Positions 13,285 to 38,266 are shown, counted from the first letter of the stretch. The stretch: DNA of 64,000 nucleotides from Halocaridina rubra (GCA_037179515.1 JAXCGZ010022657.1:182501-246500); one strand, 5' to 3'. A program made the numbers and translations. Notes: a model not told the origin generated them from the letters alone.

Positions 13285-13627
13285 CAGTAATCCCCCCATT
13301 ATCGCGGTAGTTCGGTTCCAGAACCCGGCACAAGACAGGAAAACCGCGAAGTAGGAGCAGCCTATTTGTACATAGATATTTTAATTTATTTTTACGTTTA
13401 CACTGTATAAACCCTCACTGTACTGTTAACAAACCACCCTTTACTTCATAAATAACAGCATGCAACGTAAATTTATATGAAAGTGATAGAAAAATTACGG
13501 TGAATGAAGTGGTAATTACATGACATACTCATGTACATAGGTATTTTACAATAACAATTTGCCAAAAAAAAAAACGCGATATAGTGAAAATGCGAACCAA
13601 GAAACGCAATACAGCGGGGGATCACTG
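13285..13627. mobile_element. 343-bp pogo-type MITE
   Basis: The ends CAGTAATCCCCCCATTATCG and, reversed, CAGTGATCCCCCGCTGTATT are flanked by TA. It holds one and a half units of the satellite-type sequence (CTGTATAAACCCTCACTGTA, AACAGCATGCAACGTAAATT). The same structure and the same 343-base length occur inverted at 51522-51864. Confidence 0.85.

Positions 13628-13629
<2 letters not shown>

Positions 13630-13713
<84 letters not shown>
13630..13713. repeat. (TA)n array
   Basis: TA repeat joining two MITE ends. Confidence 0.97.
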
Positions 13714-13716
<3 letters not shown>

Positions 13717-15160
13717 TGTTGCCTCACTTATCGCGGTAGTTCGGTTCCGGGACCCGGCGCGAACCCGGAAATCCATGGAGTAGGATCAGCCTATATGTAC
13801 ATAGATATTTTAATGTATTTTTACGGTTACTGTATAAACCCTCCCTGTACTGTTAAAAAAACACCCTTTACATTATAAATAACAGCAAGCAACGTAATTT
13901 TTTTATGAAAGTGATAGGAAAACTTACCATGAATGAGGGGATGATGACTTGACATACAAAGGTACAGTATTTTACAATAATTTTTACATTTACGTAAAAT
14001 AGCGGCCGACATCCACAAACTTTTTTCCTTCTTTCAACATATCTAAGAGTTTCACTTTATCTACAATGGTTAACATTTTCCTTTGCCGCTTAGGCTCACT
14101 ACAAGAAGCCTTAGAAGATGAAGGATGCTTGGGAGGCATTGCAAAGGTTAAAATATGCGAGTAAAAAAATCACAAGCAAAACATATTAATAATAATAAGC
14201 ACAACATGAATGGCGCACACGAGTGAGGCGAGACAATGGAAGATGGTGGAAGCCTTTGTCCGAAACGCTGATAGCGGTATCGTATTTTACATGTTGCAAT
14301 ACTGTTAGTATTTATGTTTTTTACTATTTTTTACTGTTATATTATTCTTAGGCTAAGAAATACGTATTTTTTTATCAATAAAATCATGAAACTACTGGAA
14401 ATATAAATATATATGCTAGCTCACGTAGCTTCGACCCCAATACATTGTACGCTATCAAACACAAGCAAAACGTGAGTTAGACTGAACGAGTCTTTGTCCA
14501 AAACGCTGATAGCGGTATCGTATTTTACATGTTGCAATACTGTTATTATTTATGTTTTTTACTATTTTTTACTGTTTTTATTATTCTTAGGCTAATAAAT
14601 ACGTTTTTTTTTATCAATAAAATCATGAAACTACTGGAAATATAAATATATATGCTAGCTCACGTAGCTGCGACCCCAATACATTGTACGCTATCGAACA
14701 CTATTTCATATGATGCAATACTGTGAGTTATACTGTACGTACGTATATCATTCAGTTATTAGTACAATGTATATTAATTTAAAATTCATCTACTTATTTG
14801 ATGATTGTATAAAATCTATTGTATTTATTCATTGTAATTTGGACCAAATATTCCTTTTGTAAAGATTATACTGTACTTTTCAAAAGAGGTGGTCAATAAA
14901 CGTATCTATCTATCTACATTTATGTTTTTTACTATTTTTTACTGTTTTATTATTCGTAGGCTGGGAAATAATTTTTTTCTATCAATTAGATAATGAAATT
15001 TTTTTTTCAATAAAAAAAAATGAAAATACTGAGAATTTTTATGTTTAATATTTTAATATTTTTGCATATACCCATGAAATAAAATAATAACTTATCCAAA
15101 AAGAATATGCGATAGAGTGAGAAAGCGAACCAAGAAGCGCGAATAACTGGGGTAACACTG
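13714..15160 (-). mobile_element. Pogo/Tigger MITE with transposase fragment and duplicated internal block
   Basis: The ends CAGTGTTGCCTCACTTATCG and, reversed, CAGTGTTACCCCAGTTATTC are flanked by TA. From 14139 down to about 14000 on the - strand lies a transposase start (MPPKHPSSSKASCSEPKRQR..) reaching the ADVGRHF-equivalent region, with a frameshift. A ~220-base block (CGAAACGCTGATAGCGGTATC..GCTAGCTCACGTAGC) occurs twice at about 14255-14460 and 14495-14695. An insertion with an (ATCT)n tail follows. Confidence 0.8.
14750..14917 (+). mobile_element. Short (ATCT)n-tailed retroposon-like insertion
   Basis: About 168 bases run from ATTCAGTTATTAGTACAATG to GTCAATAAACGTATCTATCTA. Related elements without it read straight from GTATATC into TAAATTTATG (e.g. 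51120-51135), so this is an insertion. The short-motif tail fits a LINE 3' end or SINE mobilised by a CR1/L2-type LINE. Copies at 31237-31408 and 56601-56783 sit in the same position of sister elements. Confidence 0.6.
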
Positions 15161-15175
15161 TATATATATATATAT

Positions 15176-16798
15176 AGTGTTGCCTCACTTATCGCGGTAG
15201 TTCGGTTCCGGGACCCGGCGCGAACCAGGAAATCCGCGAAGTAGGATCCCCCTATATGTACATATATATTTTAATATATTTTTACATTTACACTGTATAA
15301 TCCCTCCCTGCACTGTTAAAAAAACACCCTTTACATAATAAATAACAGCAAGCAATGTAAATTTTTATGAAAGTGATAGATGAAATTACAGTGAATGAGG
15401 TGATAATGACGTGACATACATACTCATTTACAATTATTTTTTCGTTTACGCACTGTATAAACCCTCCCTGCACTCTTAAAGAAAACACCCTTAACATTAT
15501 AGATAACAGCAAGCAACGTAAATTTTTATGAAAGTGATAGGAAAACTTACCGTGAATGTGATGATGACGTGACATACATACTCATTTACAATTACTTTTT
15601 CGTTTACCTACTGTATAAACCCTCCCTGCACTGTTAAAAAAACACCCTTTACATTATAAATAACAGCAAGCAACGTAAATTTTTATGAAAGTGATAGATA
15701 AAATTACGGTGAATGAGGTGATAATGACGTGACATACATACTCATTTACAATTATTTTTTCGTTTACGTACTGTATAAACCCTCCCTGCACTGTTAAAAA
15801 AAACACCCTTTACATTATAAATAACAGCAAGCAACAAATTTTTATGAAAGTGATAGATAAAATTACAGTGAATGAGGTGATAATGACGTGACATACATAC
15901 TCATTTACAATTATTTTTTCGTTTACGTACTGTATAAACCCTCCCTGCACTGTTAAAAAAACACCCTTTGCATTATAAATAACAGCAAGCAACGTAATTT
16001 TTTATGAAAGTGATAGATAAAATTACGGTGAATGAGGTGATAAATGTGACGTGACATACATACTCATTTACAATTATTTTTTCGTTTACGTACTGTATAA
16101 ACCCTCCCTGCACTGTTAAAAAAAACACCCTTTTCATTATAAATAACAGCAAGCAACATAAATTTTTATGAATGTGATAGATAAAATTACGGTGAATGAG
16201 GTGATAATGACGTGACATACATACTCATTTACAATTATTTTTTCGTTTACGTACTGTATAAACCCTCCCTGCACTGTTAAAAAAACACCCTTTACATTAT
16301 AAATAACAGCAAGCAACGTAAATTTTTATGAAAGTGATAGATAAAATTACGGTGAATGAGGTGATAATGACGTGACATACATACTCATTTACGATTATTT
16401 TTTCGTTTACGTACTGTATAAACCCTCCCCTGCACTGTTAAAAAAACACCCTTTACATTATAAATAACAGCAAGCAACGTAAATTTTTATGAAAGTGATA
16501 GATAAAATTACGATGAATGAGGTGATGATGACGTGACACACATACTCATTTACAATTATTTTTTCGTTTACGAACTGTATAAACTCTCCCTGCACTGTTA
16601 AAAAAACACCCTTTACATTAGAAATAACAGCACGCAACGTAAATTTCAATAAAAAAATGAAAATACTGAAAAAAAAAAAAATTCAATATTTTAATATTTT
16701 TGCGTATACCCATAAAATAAAATAATAATTTATCCCAAAAAAAACCGCGATAGAGTGAGAACGCGAACCAAGGAGCGCGAATAACCGGGGTAACACTG
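15176..16798. mobile_element. Pogo/Tigger-type MITE carrying a 160-bp satellite
   Basis: Ends AGTGTTGCCTCACTTATCGC and, reversed, CAGTGTTACCCCGGTTATTC. It is opposite in orientation to 7473-9068. The right end is separated from the next element (16801) by a single TA. Confidence 0.82.
15290..16650. repeat. Tandem array, ~160 bp unit, about 9 copies
   Basis: AACAGCAAGCAACGTAAATT recurs about every 160 bases from about 15343 to 16628. Units differ by scattered single bases and small indels in the T/A runs. Same unit as at 7630-8940, inverted. Confidence 0.93.
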
Positions 16799-16800
16799 TA

Positions 16801-18306
<1,506 letters not shown>

Positions 18307-18360
18307 ACACTCAACTGTTAACATACAGTCTAAAATGGTGGAAAAATCCCATTAAATAAA

Positions 18361-19022
<662 letters not shown>

Positions 19023-19028
19023 TATATA

Positions 19029-20072
<1,044 letters not shown>

Positions 20073-20186
20073 ATACACCTTCTTCCTTTTATACGCGATT
20101 TTTTTATATGCGAAATTGCAATAACGCCCCCAAAAAATAATAGTAAAAAACTCGGAATTCGCGAATAACGCCCCCCCAAAAATAAA

Positions 20187-20219
<33 letters not shown>

Positions 20220-20428
20220 GATTATTGTGACACCAGGATGGACCAAAAAATTATAAAATAAAACAGCCTTTATCAGGCTGTAAAGAGAAACAGATGGAGA
20301 GTGTAATGACCTGTCAGATGTGAAGGGATTATAAAAGATGTGTAATGAATATCCAGCTCTCTGCTGGGTTTTAATATACCTCTGCATTACTCTCATGATG
20401 TCTATTCCAAAAATTCTCCTTAGATATT

Positions 20429-20429
20429 A

Positions 20430-20467
<38 letters not shown>

Positions 20468-20502
20468 TTAACAATAATTTTACTTTGATGATGATTGTGG
20501 AG

Positions 20503-20561
<59 letters not shown>

Positions 20562-20574
20562 CATTATTATTACG
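20429..20574. repeat. (TTA)n microsatellites
   Basis: Two TTA runs (about 20429-20466 and 20504-20574) around AACAATAATTTTACTTTGAT inside composite copy 2. Confidence 0.95.
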
Positions 20575-20644
20575 AATTTGTAATTAAACCATTATTTTTG
20601 CAATAAATAATGTAGGTTTGATTGAATGAACAAGAGTTAATTAA

Positions 20645-20826
<182 letters not shown>

Positions 20827-20843
20827 ATTCTATTCTACCCAAT

Positions 20844-21064
20844 AGGGTGGGTGTATATATAATGTATAATGATGATGATCTTTTCTTATCGTAATCCTCT
20901 TTGTACTGGTGGAAGAAGCCTCTGCGGACGCTTATTTACTATATTAAAAAAAAAAAAAAATTATATAGTAAATAAGCGCCCGCGGAGGCTTCTCCCACCA
21001 GTACAAAGAGGATTACGATAAGAAAAGATCATCATCATTATACATTATATATACACCCACCCTA
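20844..21064. repeat. Foldback with ~100-base arms
   Basis: Arms 20844-20943 and 20963-21064 with a poly(A) loop. It is the best-paired of the foldbacks, differing at only a few sites such as GCGGACGC/GCGGGCGC. Confidence 0.92.
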
Positions 21065-21107
21065 CCTCTGTCATATGTCTATCTAATCTACATTTGAAGG
21101 TGTCTAA

Positions 21108-21290
21108 GTAATACAATTCAGAATCTGAATTCCAGATCAAAACTTAGCACGAGGGTCTGCCCCTCTCTTTTTTCTCTCTTACTTTATTTAATTTTCGTGC
21201 TTATCCCTCCAATTCCCTTATTTCCTTAATCCCCTCCCTTTTTTTCTCCTCCTATCCTATCCCATCCTTAAAAAAAAAAAAAAAAAAAGT
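21108..21290 (+). mobile_element. Poly(A)-tailed insertion in LINE fragment
   Basis: Sister copies read GTGTCTAAGGTATTGGCATT without a break. Here TAATACAATTCAGAATCTGA..CCCATCCTT plus an A19 run intervenes. The pyrimidine-rich body and A tail suggest a short retroposed sequence. I do not recognise its source, and the target duplication is at most a few bases. Confidence 0.45.
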
Positions 21291-22029
21291 ATTGGCATTT
21301 ATTATCCTACTAGGAATACTCTACGGTATTACTAAGCCAATTTTCACCAATTTCCCTTCTGAACCTAAATTTATCAAGATTAAATCCATTACCCATTACG
21401 AGTTCTGGTTTGATCATGAATTTTTAAAACTTTATTAATATCACCCTTCTTAATCCCTTTAAACCATTTATAAACCTCAATCATATCCCCCCTAACTCTG
21501 TGCCTCTCTAGAGAATGTAGATTAAGTTTTCTTAATCTGTCATATGGTAGAGTTAGGCATTGCATAAATAATTTTCTTTTTCGTTTTTTAGTCTTGCTTT
21601 GGTTATTTATAATTCTTATTTTATCTTTGTATACATTTGCAGATAGAGGTTCGTTCTCCTGCATCCTCCTCCTCTTCTACCACATAAGTTACTTGCTCAC
21701 TGCTACCATGCATGTCCCAGTGTACTGTATAACTGTTGCCCACTGCATAATAAAGTATAGTAATGTATGTTAATTTCTAGCTGTAAAGAGATTATGAATA
21801 TCTTTTGTATACTCTTAAAAATAGATACAGGGCTTTCTGCTTTGCTATGTAGTGATAAAATATGTTTTTTACTTATCTTATATCTTTGGCATGGTGTGTC
21901 TATGTAAGGTTTGGAACGTATCTATGCCCTTTATCATCGTTTCCTATGGAAAATAACTCGTTTTTTCACGCGATTTTCCATTGACCCGACACTTCTGAGA
22001 ATCTATTTAGGCGTTATTCTGAAAACTAG

Positions 22030-24146
<2,117 letters not shown>

Positions 24147-24152
24147 TATGTG

Positions 24153-24283
<131 letters not shown>

Positions 24284-24385
24284 CTTGTTCCTTTTATGTG
24301 CAATTTTTTTTATCTGCAAAATTGCAATAACGCTCCAAAAAAATAATAGTAAAAAATTCGAATTTCGCGAATAATGCCCCCCCCC

Positions 24386-24386
<1 letters not shown>

Positions 24387-24466
<80 letters not shown>
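24387..24466. repeat. (TA)n array
   Basis: It lies directly at the 3' end of the LINE 24467-26022. Confidence 0.97.
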
Positions 24467-26160
<1,694 letters not shown>

Positions 26161-26548
26161 AATAAGCGCCCGCGGAGGCTTCTTCCACCAGTACAAAGAG
26201 GATTACGATAAGAAAAGATCATCATCATTATACATTATATATACACCCACCCTACCTCTGTCATATGTCTATCGAATCTACATTTGAAGGTGTCTAAGGT
26301 ATTGGCATTTATTATCCTACTAGGAACACTCTACGGTATTACCAAGCCAATTTCCACCAATTTCCCTTCTGAACCTAAATTTATCAAGATTAAATCTATT
26401 ACCATTACGAGTTCTGGTTTGATCATGAATTTTTAAAACTATATTAATATCACCCTTGTTAATCCCTTTAAACCATTTATACACCTCAATCATATCCCCC
26501 CTAACTCTGCGCCTCTCTGGAGAATGTTAAGTTTTTTAATCCGTCATA

Positions 26549-27910
26549 CAGTGATCCCTCGCTGGATCGCGTTTCTTGGTTCGCGTTTTCACTGTATACC
26601 ACAGGTTTTTTTTTGGCAAATTATTATTTTACGTTTTGGGTATACGCAAAAATATTAAAATATAGAAAAAATAAAAATTTTCAGTATTTTCCTTTTTTAT
26701 TGAAAAAAACAAATTTCATTATTTAATTGATAAAAAATATAAAGGGTGTTTTTTAAACAGTGCAGGGAGGGTTTATACAGTAAGTAAACGTAAAAATAAT
26801 TGTAAAATACCTATGTACCTGAGTATGTCATGTAATTACCACTTCATTCACCGTAATTTTATCTATCACTTTCATATAAATTTATGTTGCATGCTGTTAT
26901 TTATAAAGTAAAGGGTGTTATTTTAAAACAGTGCAGGGAGGGTTTATATAGTACGTAAACGTAAAAATAATTGTAAAATACCTATGTACATGAGTATGTC
27001 ACGTCATCATCACCTTAGTCACAGTAAGTTTTCCTATCACTTTCATATAAATTTACGTTACATGCTGTTATTTATAAAGTAAAGGTTGTTTTCTTAACAG
27101 TGCAGGGAGGGTTTATACAGTACGTACACGTAAAAATAATTGTAAAATATCTATGTATATGAGTATGTCACGTCATCATCACCTCATTCACGGGAAGTTT
27201 TCCTATCTTTTTCGTAAAAATTTACGTTGCTTGCTGTTATTTATAAAGTAAAGGGTGTTTTTTTTACAGTGCAGGGAGGGTTTATACAGTACGTAAACAT
27301 AAAAATAATTGTAAAATACCTATGTACATGAGTATGTCACGTCATCATCACCTCATTCACGGTAAGTTTTCCTATCACTTTCATATAAATTTACGTTGCA
27401 TGCTGTTATTTATAAAGTAAAGGGTGTTTTTTTAACAGTGCAGGGAGGGTTTATACAGTACGTAAACGTAAAAATAATTGTAAAATACCTATGTATATGA
27501 GTATGTCACTTCATCATCACCTCATTCACGGTAAGTTTTCCTATCACTTTCATAAAAATTTACGTTGCTTGCTGTTATTTATAAAGTAAAGGGTGTTTTT
27601 TTAACAGTGCAGGGAGGGTTTATACAGTACGTAAACGTAAAAATAATTGTAAAATACCTATGTACATGAGTATGTCATGTAATTACCACTTCATTCACCG
27701 TAAATTTATCTATCACTTTCATATAAATTTATGTTGCATGCTGTTACTTATGAAGTAAAGGGTGGTTTGTAAACAGTACAGGTAGGGTTTATAAAGTGTA
27801 AACGTAAAAATAAATTACAATATGTACATATAGGCTGATCCTACTTTACGATTTTCCTGTCTCGCGCCGGGTCCCGGAACTGAACCATCACGATAATGGA
27901 AGGAACACTG
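26549..27910. mobile_element. Pogo/Tigger MITE with 169-bp satellite, nested in composite copy 3
   Basis: Ends CAGTGATCCCTCGCTGGATC and, reversed, CAGTGTTCCTTCCATTATCG. The empty site is known from sister copies (CTGTCATATGGTAGAGTTAG); here it reads CCGTCATA / TATAGTAGCTTTAG, so the insertion target was TA. Confidence 0.85.
26730..27800. repeat. Tandem array, 169-bp unit, about 6 copies
   Basis: GCTGTTATTTATAAAG recurs at 26893, 27064, 27233, 27402, 27571 and 27740, spaced 169-171. Compared with the 160-bp arrays each unit has an extra 'AAATACCTATGTACATGAG' segment. A GTAAGTTTTCCTATCAC variant distinguishes some units. Confidence 0.92.
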
Positions 27911-28401
27911 TATAGTAGCTTTAGGCATTGCATTATTAATTTTTTTTTCCTTTTTTAGTATTGCTTTGGTTATTTATAATTTTTATTTTATCTTTGTATA
28001 CATCTGCAGATAGAGGTTCGTTCTCCTGCATCCTCCTCCTCTTCTACCACATAAGTAACTTGCTCACTGCCACCATGCACGTCCCAGTGTACTGTATAAC
28101 TGTTGCCCACTGCATAATAGAGTAAAGTACAGTAATGTATGTTAATTTCTAGCTGTAAAGTGAATATGAATATCTTTTGTATACTCTTAAAAATAGATAC
28201 AGGGCTTTCTGCTTTGCTATGTAGTAATAAAATATGTTTTTTACTTATCTTATAGCTTTGGCATGGTGTGTCTATGTAAGGTTTGGAACGTATCTATGCC
28301 CTTTATCATTGTTTCCTATGGAAAATAACTCGTTTTTTTAGGCGATTTTCCATTTACCCGACACTTCTGAGAACCTATCTAGACGTTATTCTGAGAACTA
28401 G

Positions 28402-29309
<908 letters not shown>

Positions 29310-29459
29310 CTTGAATTATCTGTGGTTTATTTAATTTCCCCTCAGAACATTTCTCTGCAACATTGTGAAGGTTTTCTACATTACGGCCGACAAGTGACAA
29401 CAATGCTCCATGTTGTGAAAACAGAAATGCGGTGGCTGCACCAATCCCAGATGATGCTC
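29310..29459 (-). CDS. Short-chain dehydrogenase/reductase gene, exon with cofactor motif
   Basis: A 150-base exon between acceptor TTCTTTATAG (ending 29460) and donor GTACAG (from 29309). The phases join to the 3271-3433 exon (..IIQ-A-DLNVEN..). It encodes GASSGIGAATAFLFSQHGA, LLSLVGRNVENLHNVAEKCS and EGKLNKPQIIQ. GxxxGIG is the SDR dinucleotide-binding loop, and the Arg in VGRN after the second strand suggests NADP(H) preference by family rules. The exon supplies helix 1, strand 2 and helix 2 of the Rossmann fold. The upstream exon with strand 1 and the start codon was not found. The intron to the next exon is 25,876 bases. Confidence 0.87.
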
Positions 29460-29527
29460 CTATAAAGAATGAAAGAAGTAAAGTTGCAATGTGAGCAACA
29501 AGAAATATTATTTTTAGAAACATAGTA

Positions 29528-29529
<2 letters not shown>

Positions 29530-29603
<74 letters not shown>
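29530..29603. repeat. (TA)n array
   Basis: It lies 70 bases upstream of the SDR acceptor. Confidence 0.97.

Positions 29604-34840
<5,237 letters not shown>

Positions 34841-34914
<74 letters not shown>
34841..34914. repeat. (TA)n array
   Basis: TA repeat. Confidence 0.97.
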
Positions 34915-34915
<1 letters not shown>

Positions 34916-34916
<1 letters not shown>

Positions 34917-35572
34917 TCACCTCTTGGAACAACACGAGCATAGGTTCTCAAAGGGTACGGGTAATATAAATTATGTGTAATGTAAATATTCAATTTCCAT
35001 AAGGAATAATGGTAATAGGCATAGATACGTTCCACAACCGTACATAAACACACTATGCCAAAGATATAAGATAAGTGAAACATATTTTATAAGTACATAA
35101 CAAAGCTGAAAGACCCGTAGTCATTTATATTATTACACAAATACTGTACAGTATAAAAGATATACAGATTTACAAATAAATACTGTACAGCAAAAAGAAA
35201 TTAACGCACCCTTATGCTGTGGGCAACAGGCATACTGGGACATGCGTGATGGTGGTGAGCATGTGACTCAAGCGGTAGGAGAAGATGAGGGAGAACGAAT
35301 CCCTATCTGCAAATGTAAACAAAGATGACATAAGCGATAGATGAGGAGGAAGTGGGAGATCCAACCCCTAGCTACTCACTCTATATACCATAGGAAACAG
35401 GCATACTGGGACGAGCGGGGTGGCAGTGAGGAGGTGACCTAAGTAGCAGGAGAAGAGGAGGAGGAAGGGGGAGAGCTAACCCCTGGTTGTTGTTGGGGTT
35501 AATACTAGGTGAAGAGTGACTGAAGCACATGGCAGCATGGTGGGAAACTGCTTCAGAGGCAGTCGCTTAGTT
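34916..35572. mobile_element. CTCACCTCTTGG-family element, 3' end truncated
   Basis: Left end CTCACCTCTTGGAACAACAC as at 19961 (reverse). It ends at GGCAGTCGCTTAGTTACTG, a block that in 61704-62266 lies about 100 bases before the true terminus, so the last part is missing here. It contains purine-rich AGGAGAAGAGGAGGAGGAAG blocks. Confidence 0.55.
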
Positions 35573-35576
35573 ACTG

Positions 35577-38264
35577 TATATAGTAGCTCCTCATATAATA
35601 TCGTTTTGAGTTACGTCAGAGGCCAATAAATAATTAATAAATTAATAATAAAGTAATTTTTCAACCTACCTGGCTGGTGCGGTAAATTAAAACCGCGCAC
35701 GCTGAACAGTTTGTGAGTGCCGCAGATGAATACACAGCTAGCAGCACTGCTTTATTCATATTTATCAAGTTAATGGCTTTATTCATTTATTTGTTTATAT
35801 GTTTGATTATATTGATGGATTATACTGAATTTCAAAAAAAAAAACACATAGCTATACAGTATATGTGATTTTCTTCGAAATAGACACGAATACACAACTA
35901 GCAACACAGCTGTATTTGTATTTATCATGTTAATGGCTTTATTTATTTATTTATTTGTTTATATATTTGGTTATACTGAAGGATTATATTGAATTAAAAT
36001 AAACATACACAGCCATAAATACGATTTTACTCAAAATAGTTTGTTGAGCGTCGTATAAGAATACGGTGTCACGCGGTATTAGAAAAGGAAGAAGAACCAC
36101 CGCCACATTGTGACAAGTGTTTTTGTTTGCTCTCTCATTGTGTTCGCTCATTACTGACATTACTATGCCTCCCAAGCGAGTTAGTGATAGTTCTGATGGC
36201 AGTGCTACAAAGATACAAAAAGCCATCACCATGGAAATTAAAACTGAAGTGGTAAACCGTGCTGAAAAGGGAGAATCTTCTACGAACATTGGCCGTAATC
36301 TCAGATTAGCCTGTACAACCGTGGCTACAATCATCAAAGACAGAGATCGCATCCTTGACCATGTGAAAGGTTCGACTCCCATGATGTCCACTGTGACCAC
36401 GAGGCAGCGTAGTCGCCTTATTGTCGAGATGGAGAGATTGCTAATGCTTTGGCTTGAAGATCAAAATCGACAGTGTTTTCCAATAAGCCTTATGTTCATA
36501 CCGGAAAAAGCTGAAATATCATTCGAAGACTTGAAAAGAGAAAAGGGGGAAGGCAGTGCAGGTGAGGAGTTTGTTGCTAGTAGAGGGTGGTTTAATCGTT
36601 TTAAGGTTCGAGTTAATATGCATAATATAAGAGTGCAAGGGGAAGCTGCTAGTGGTTATGAGGAAGCAGCAAAAATGTTTCCTATTGCTTTAGCTGAGAT
36701 AATAAGGGAGAGGGGGTTACCGTGCCAAACAGGTATTCAACGTGGATGAGACTGGCTTATTCTGGAAGCGTATGCCTAGTCATATGTACATCGCCAAGGA
36801 GGAAAAGACAGCACCATGCCATAAAGTCAGCAAGGAGAGACTGATATTGCTTTTGGGGGCTAATGCTGCTGGAGACTGGAAGCTGAAGTCCTCATAGGTT
36901 TATTTGGCGGAATACCTAAGGCCACTGAAGGGCATTTGGAAAGGTCAACTGCCAGTCATCTGGAAGTCAAACAAGAATGCTTGGATAACCCTTCAAATAT
37001 TTGAGGACTGGTTCAGCAACGATTTTCTCCCAGATGCAGAGAGGTACTGTACATCTAAGGGTCTGCCCTTTAAGATGTTGCTAATCCTGGACAATGCCCT
37101 TGGTCACCCTGCCCATTTGGATGACTTTCATCCTAATATAAAGGTTAACCTTCCACCTAATACCATTTCCCTATTACAGCCAATGGATCAGGGGGTCATT
37201 GCCTCTTTCAGAGCCTACTACCTCCGAAGAACACTTGCTATGGCTCTCGGGGCAAATGAGAAGGATAAGAACTTGACTCTCAAGGAATTCTAGAAATTGT
37301 ACAATATTCTTCATGCTGTGAAGAATATTGATGATGCTTGGGAAGAAGTGATGGAAACGAACTTATATGGGGTATGGAAAGAAGCATGTCCCTAATTAGT
37401 GAATAACTTCCGAGGCTTTGAGGAGACAGTTGAGGCTGTAACCGAGAATGTAGATGTTATAATTTAGGAGCTCAAATTAGAGGTGGAGGATGATGATGTA
37501 AAAGAGCTCCTGGAATCTCATGACGAGGACTTAACTACTGAGGACCTCATTCAGCTGGAAGAGCAGATGTTTAAAGAGGAGGAAGAACTACCAAGCCAAG
37601 AGCCATTCACAACCAAGGAATTGGAAGAATCATTTGCCCTGTAAGAGGAATTGTTGGCAAAGCTAGAGGCTCAGGACCCCAATGTTGCCAAGTACAATAA
37701 CGTCGAGAGAGGGAACAAGGATGCCTTGCGGTGTTACAAGGAAATATATGAGGAGAAGAAGAGGGCATCCTTCCAGACTCACCTTGACCAATTCTTTGTG
37801 AAGGTAGAGCCCCCACCAACAGATCCTGTGCCTCTACCTCAATAGACTAACCTGCCCCAGTACCTCCATTATATTCTTTTGCCTCTCCAGACTCACCTGC
37901 CCCAGTCTCCTCAGCACCTGCTTCTCCAGCTTCCACCTCCCAATAAGCCAGTCTCTCCCTCCCTTGAAATGCCCCTTTCAGTGTGCAAGCCAACCACACC
38001 AGTAAAGGTAAGTTGTAATGAACTGTACTGTAGTGTAATTTTACTATTGATACATTTTAAAAGTAAGCAATGCTATTAACTTTAGTTTTAGTGTTTTTTT
38101 TATCAAAGATTGAGAACACATATTACTTTACAATGTTCTAAATGATTTATTTTTAATATAGGCTGGGGGACCTAAGTTCGAACTTAGATGTGTTCGAACT
38201 TACGTCAAAATCCGACTTAAGTCAGCTGTCAGGAATGGAACCCTGACATTAAACGACAATCCAC

Positions 38265-38266
<2 letters not shown>
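35577..38266 (+). mobile_element. Tigger family 2 transposon, near full length, inactivated
   Basis: The left end (AGTAGCTCCTCATATAATAT) and right end (reversed GCAGTGGATTGTCGTTTAAT) are diverged but match those of 5142-7098 and 9176-10295 in the subterminal GTTACGTC / CCTGACAGCTGACTTAAG blocks. It encloses a broken transposase and the same direct-repeat blocks upstream of it. It is the longest member of the family here. Confidence 0.75.
36165..37845 (+). pseudogene. Tigger-type DDE transposase, one frameshift and five internal stops
   Basis: The start is MPPKRVSDSS at 36165; the frame extends upstream to 36117 but relatives start at MPPKR. Order: CENP-B-type first helix-turn-helix (ITMEIKTEVVNRAEKGESST, LRLACTTVATIIKD), second DNA-binding domain (EEFVASRGWFNRFKVR), then the DDE domain with [25 protein letters not shown] and SLLQPMDQGVI, so the three conserved Asp positions are all retained. 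It ends in an acidic tail (EDDDVKELLESHDED). The frame shifts near 36720. In-frame stops lie at 36895, 37291, 37393, 37465 and 37642. Full length would be about 560 residues. It cannot make active protein but the catalytic residues have not drifted. Confidence 0.88.

Noticed and set aside
15288..16218. Open frames of 60-95 residues in the satellite arrays (motifs such as [14 protein letters not shown])
   Set aside because: The same peptide repeats because the DNA unit repeats, stops fall at unit-specific indels, and the strand orientation depends on array orientation.
36117..36164. Upstream 16 residues (MFLFALSLCSLITDIT) as a signal peptide of the transposase
   Set aside because: The related copy has the equivalent leader non-conserved and starts at M(P/S)PKR; transposases are nuclear.
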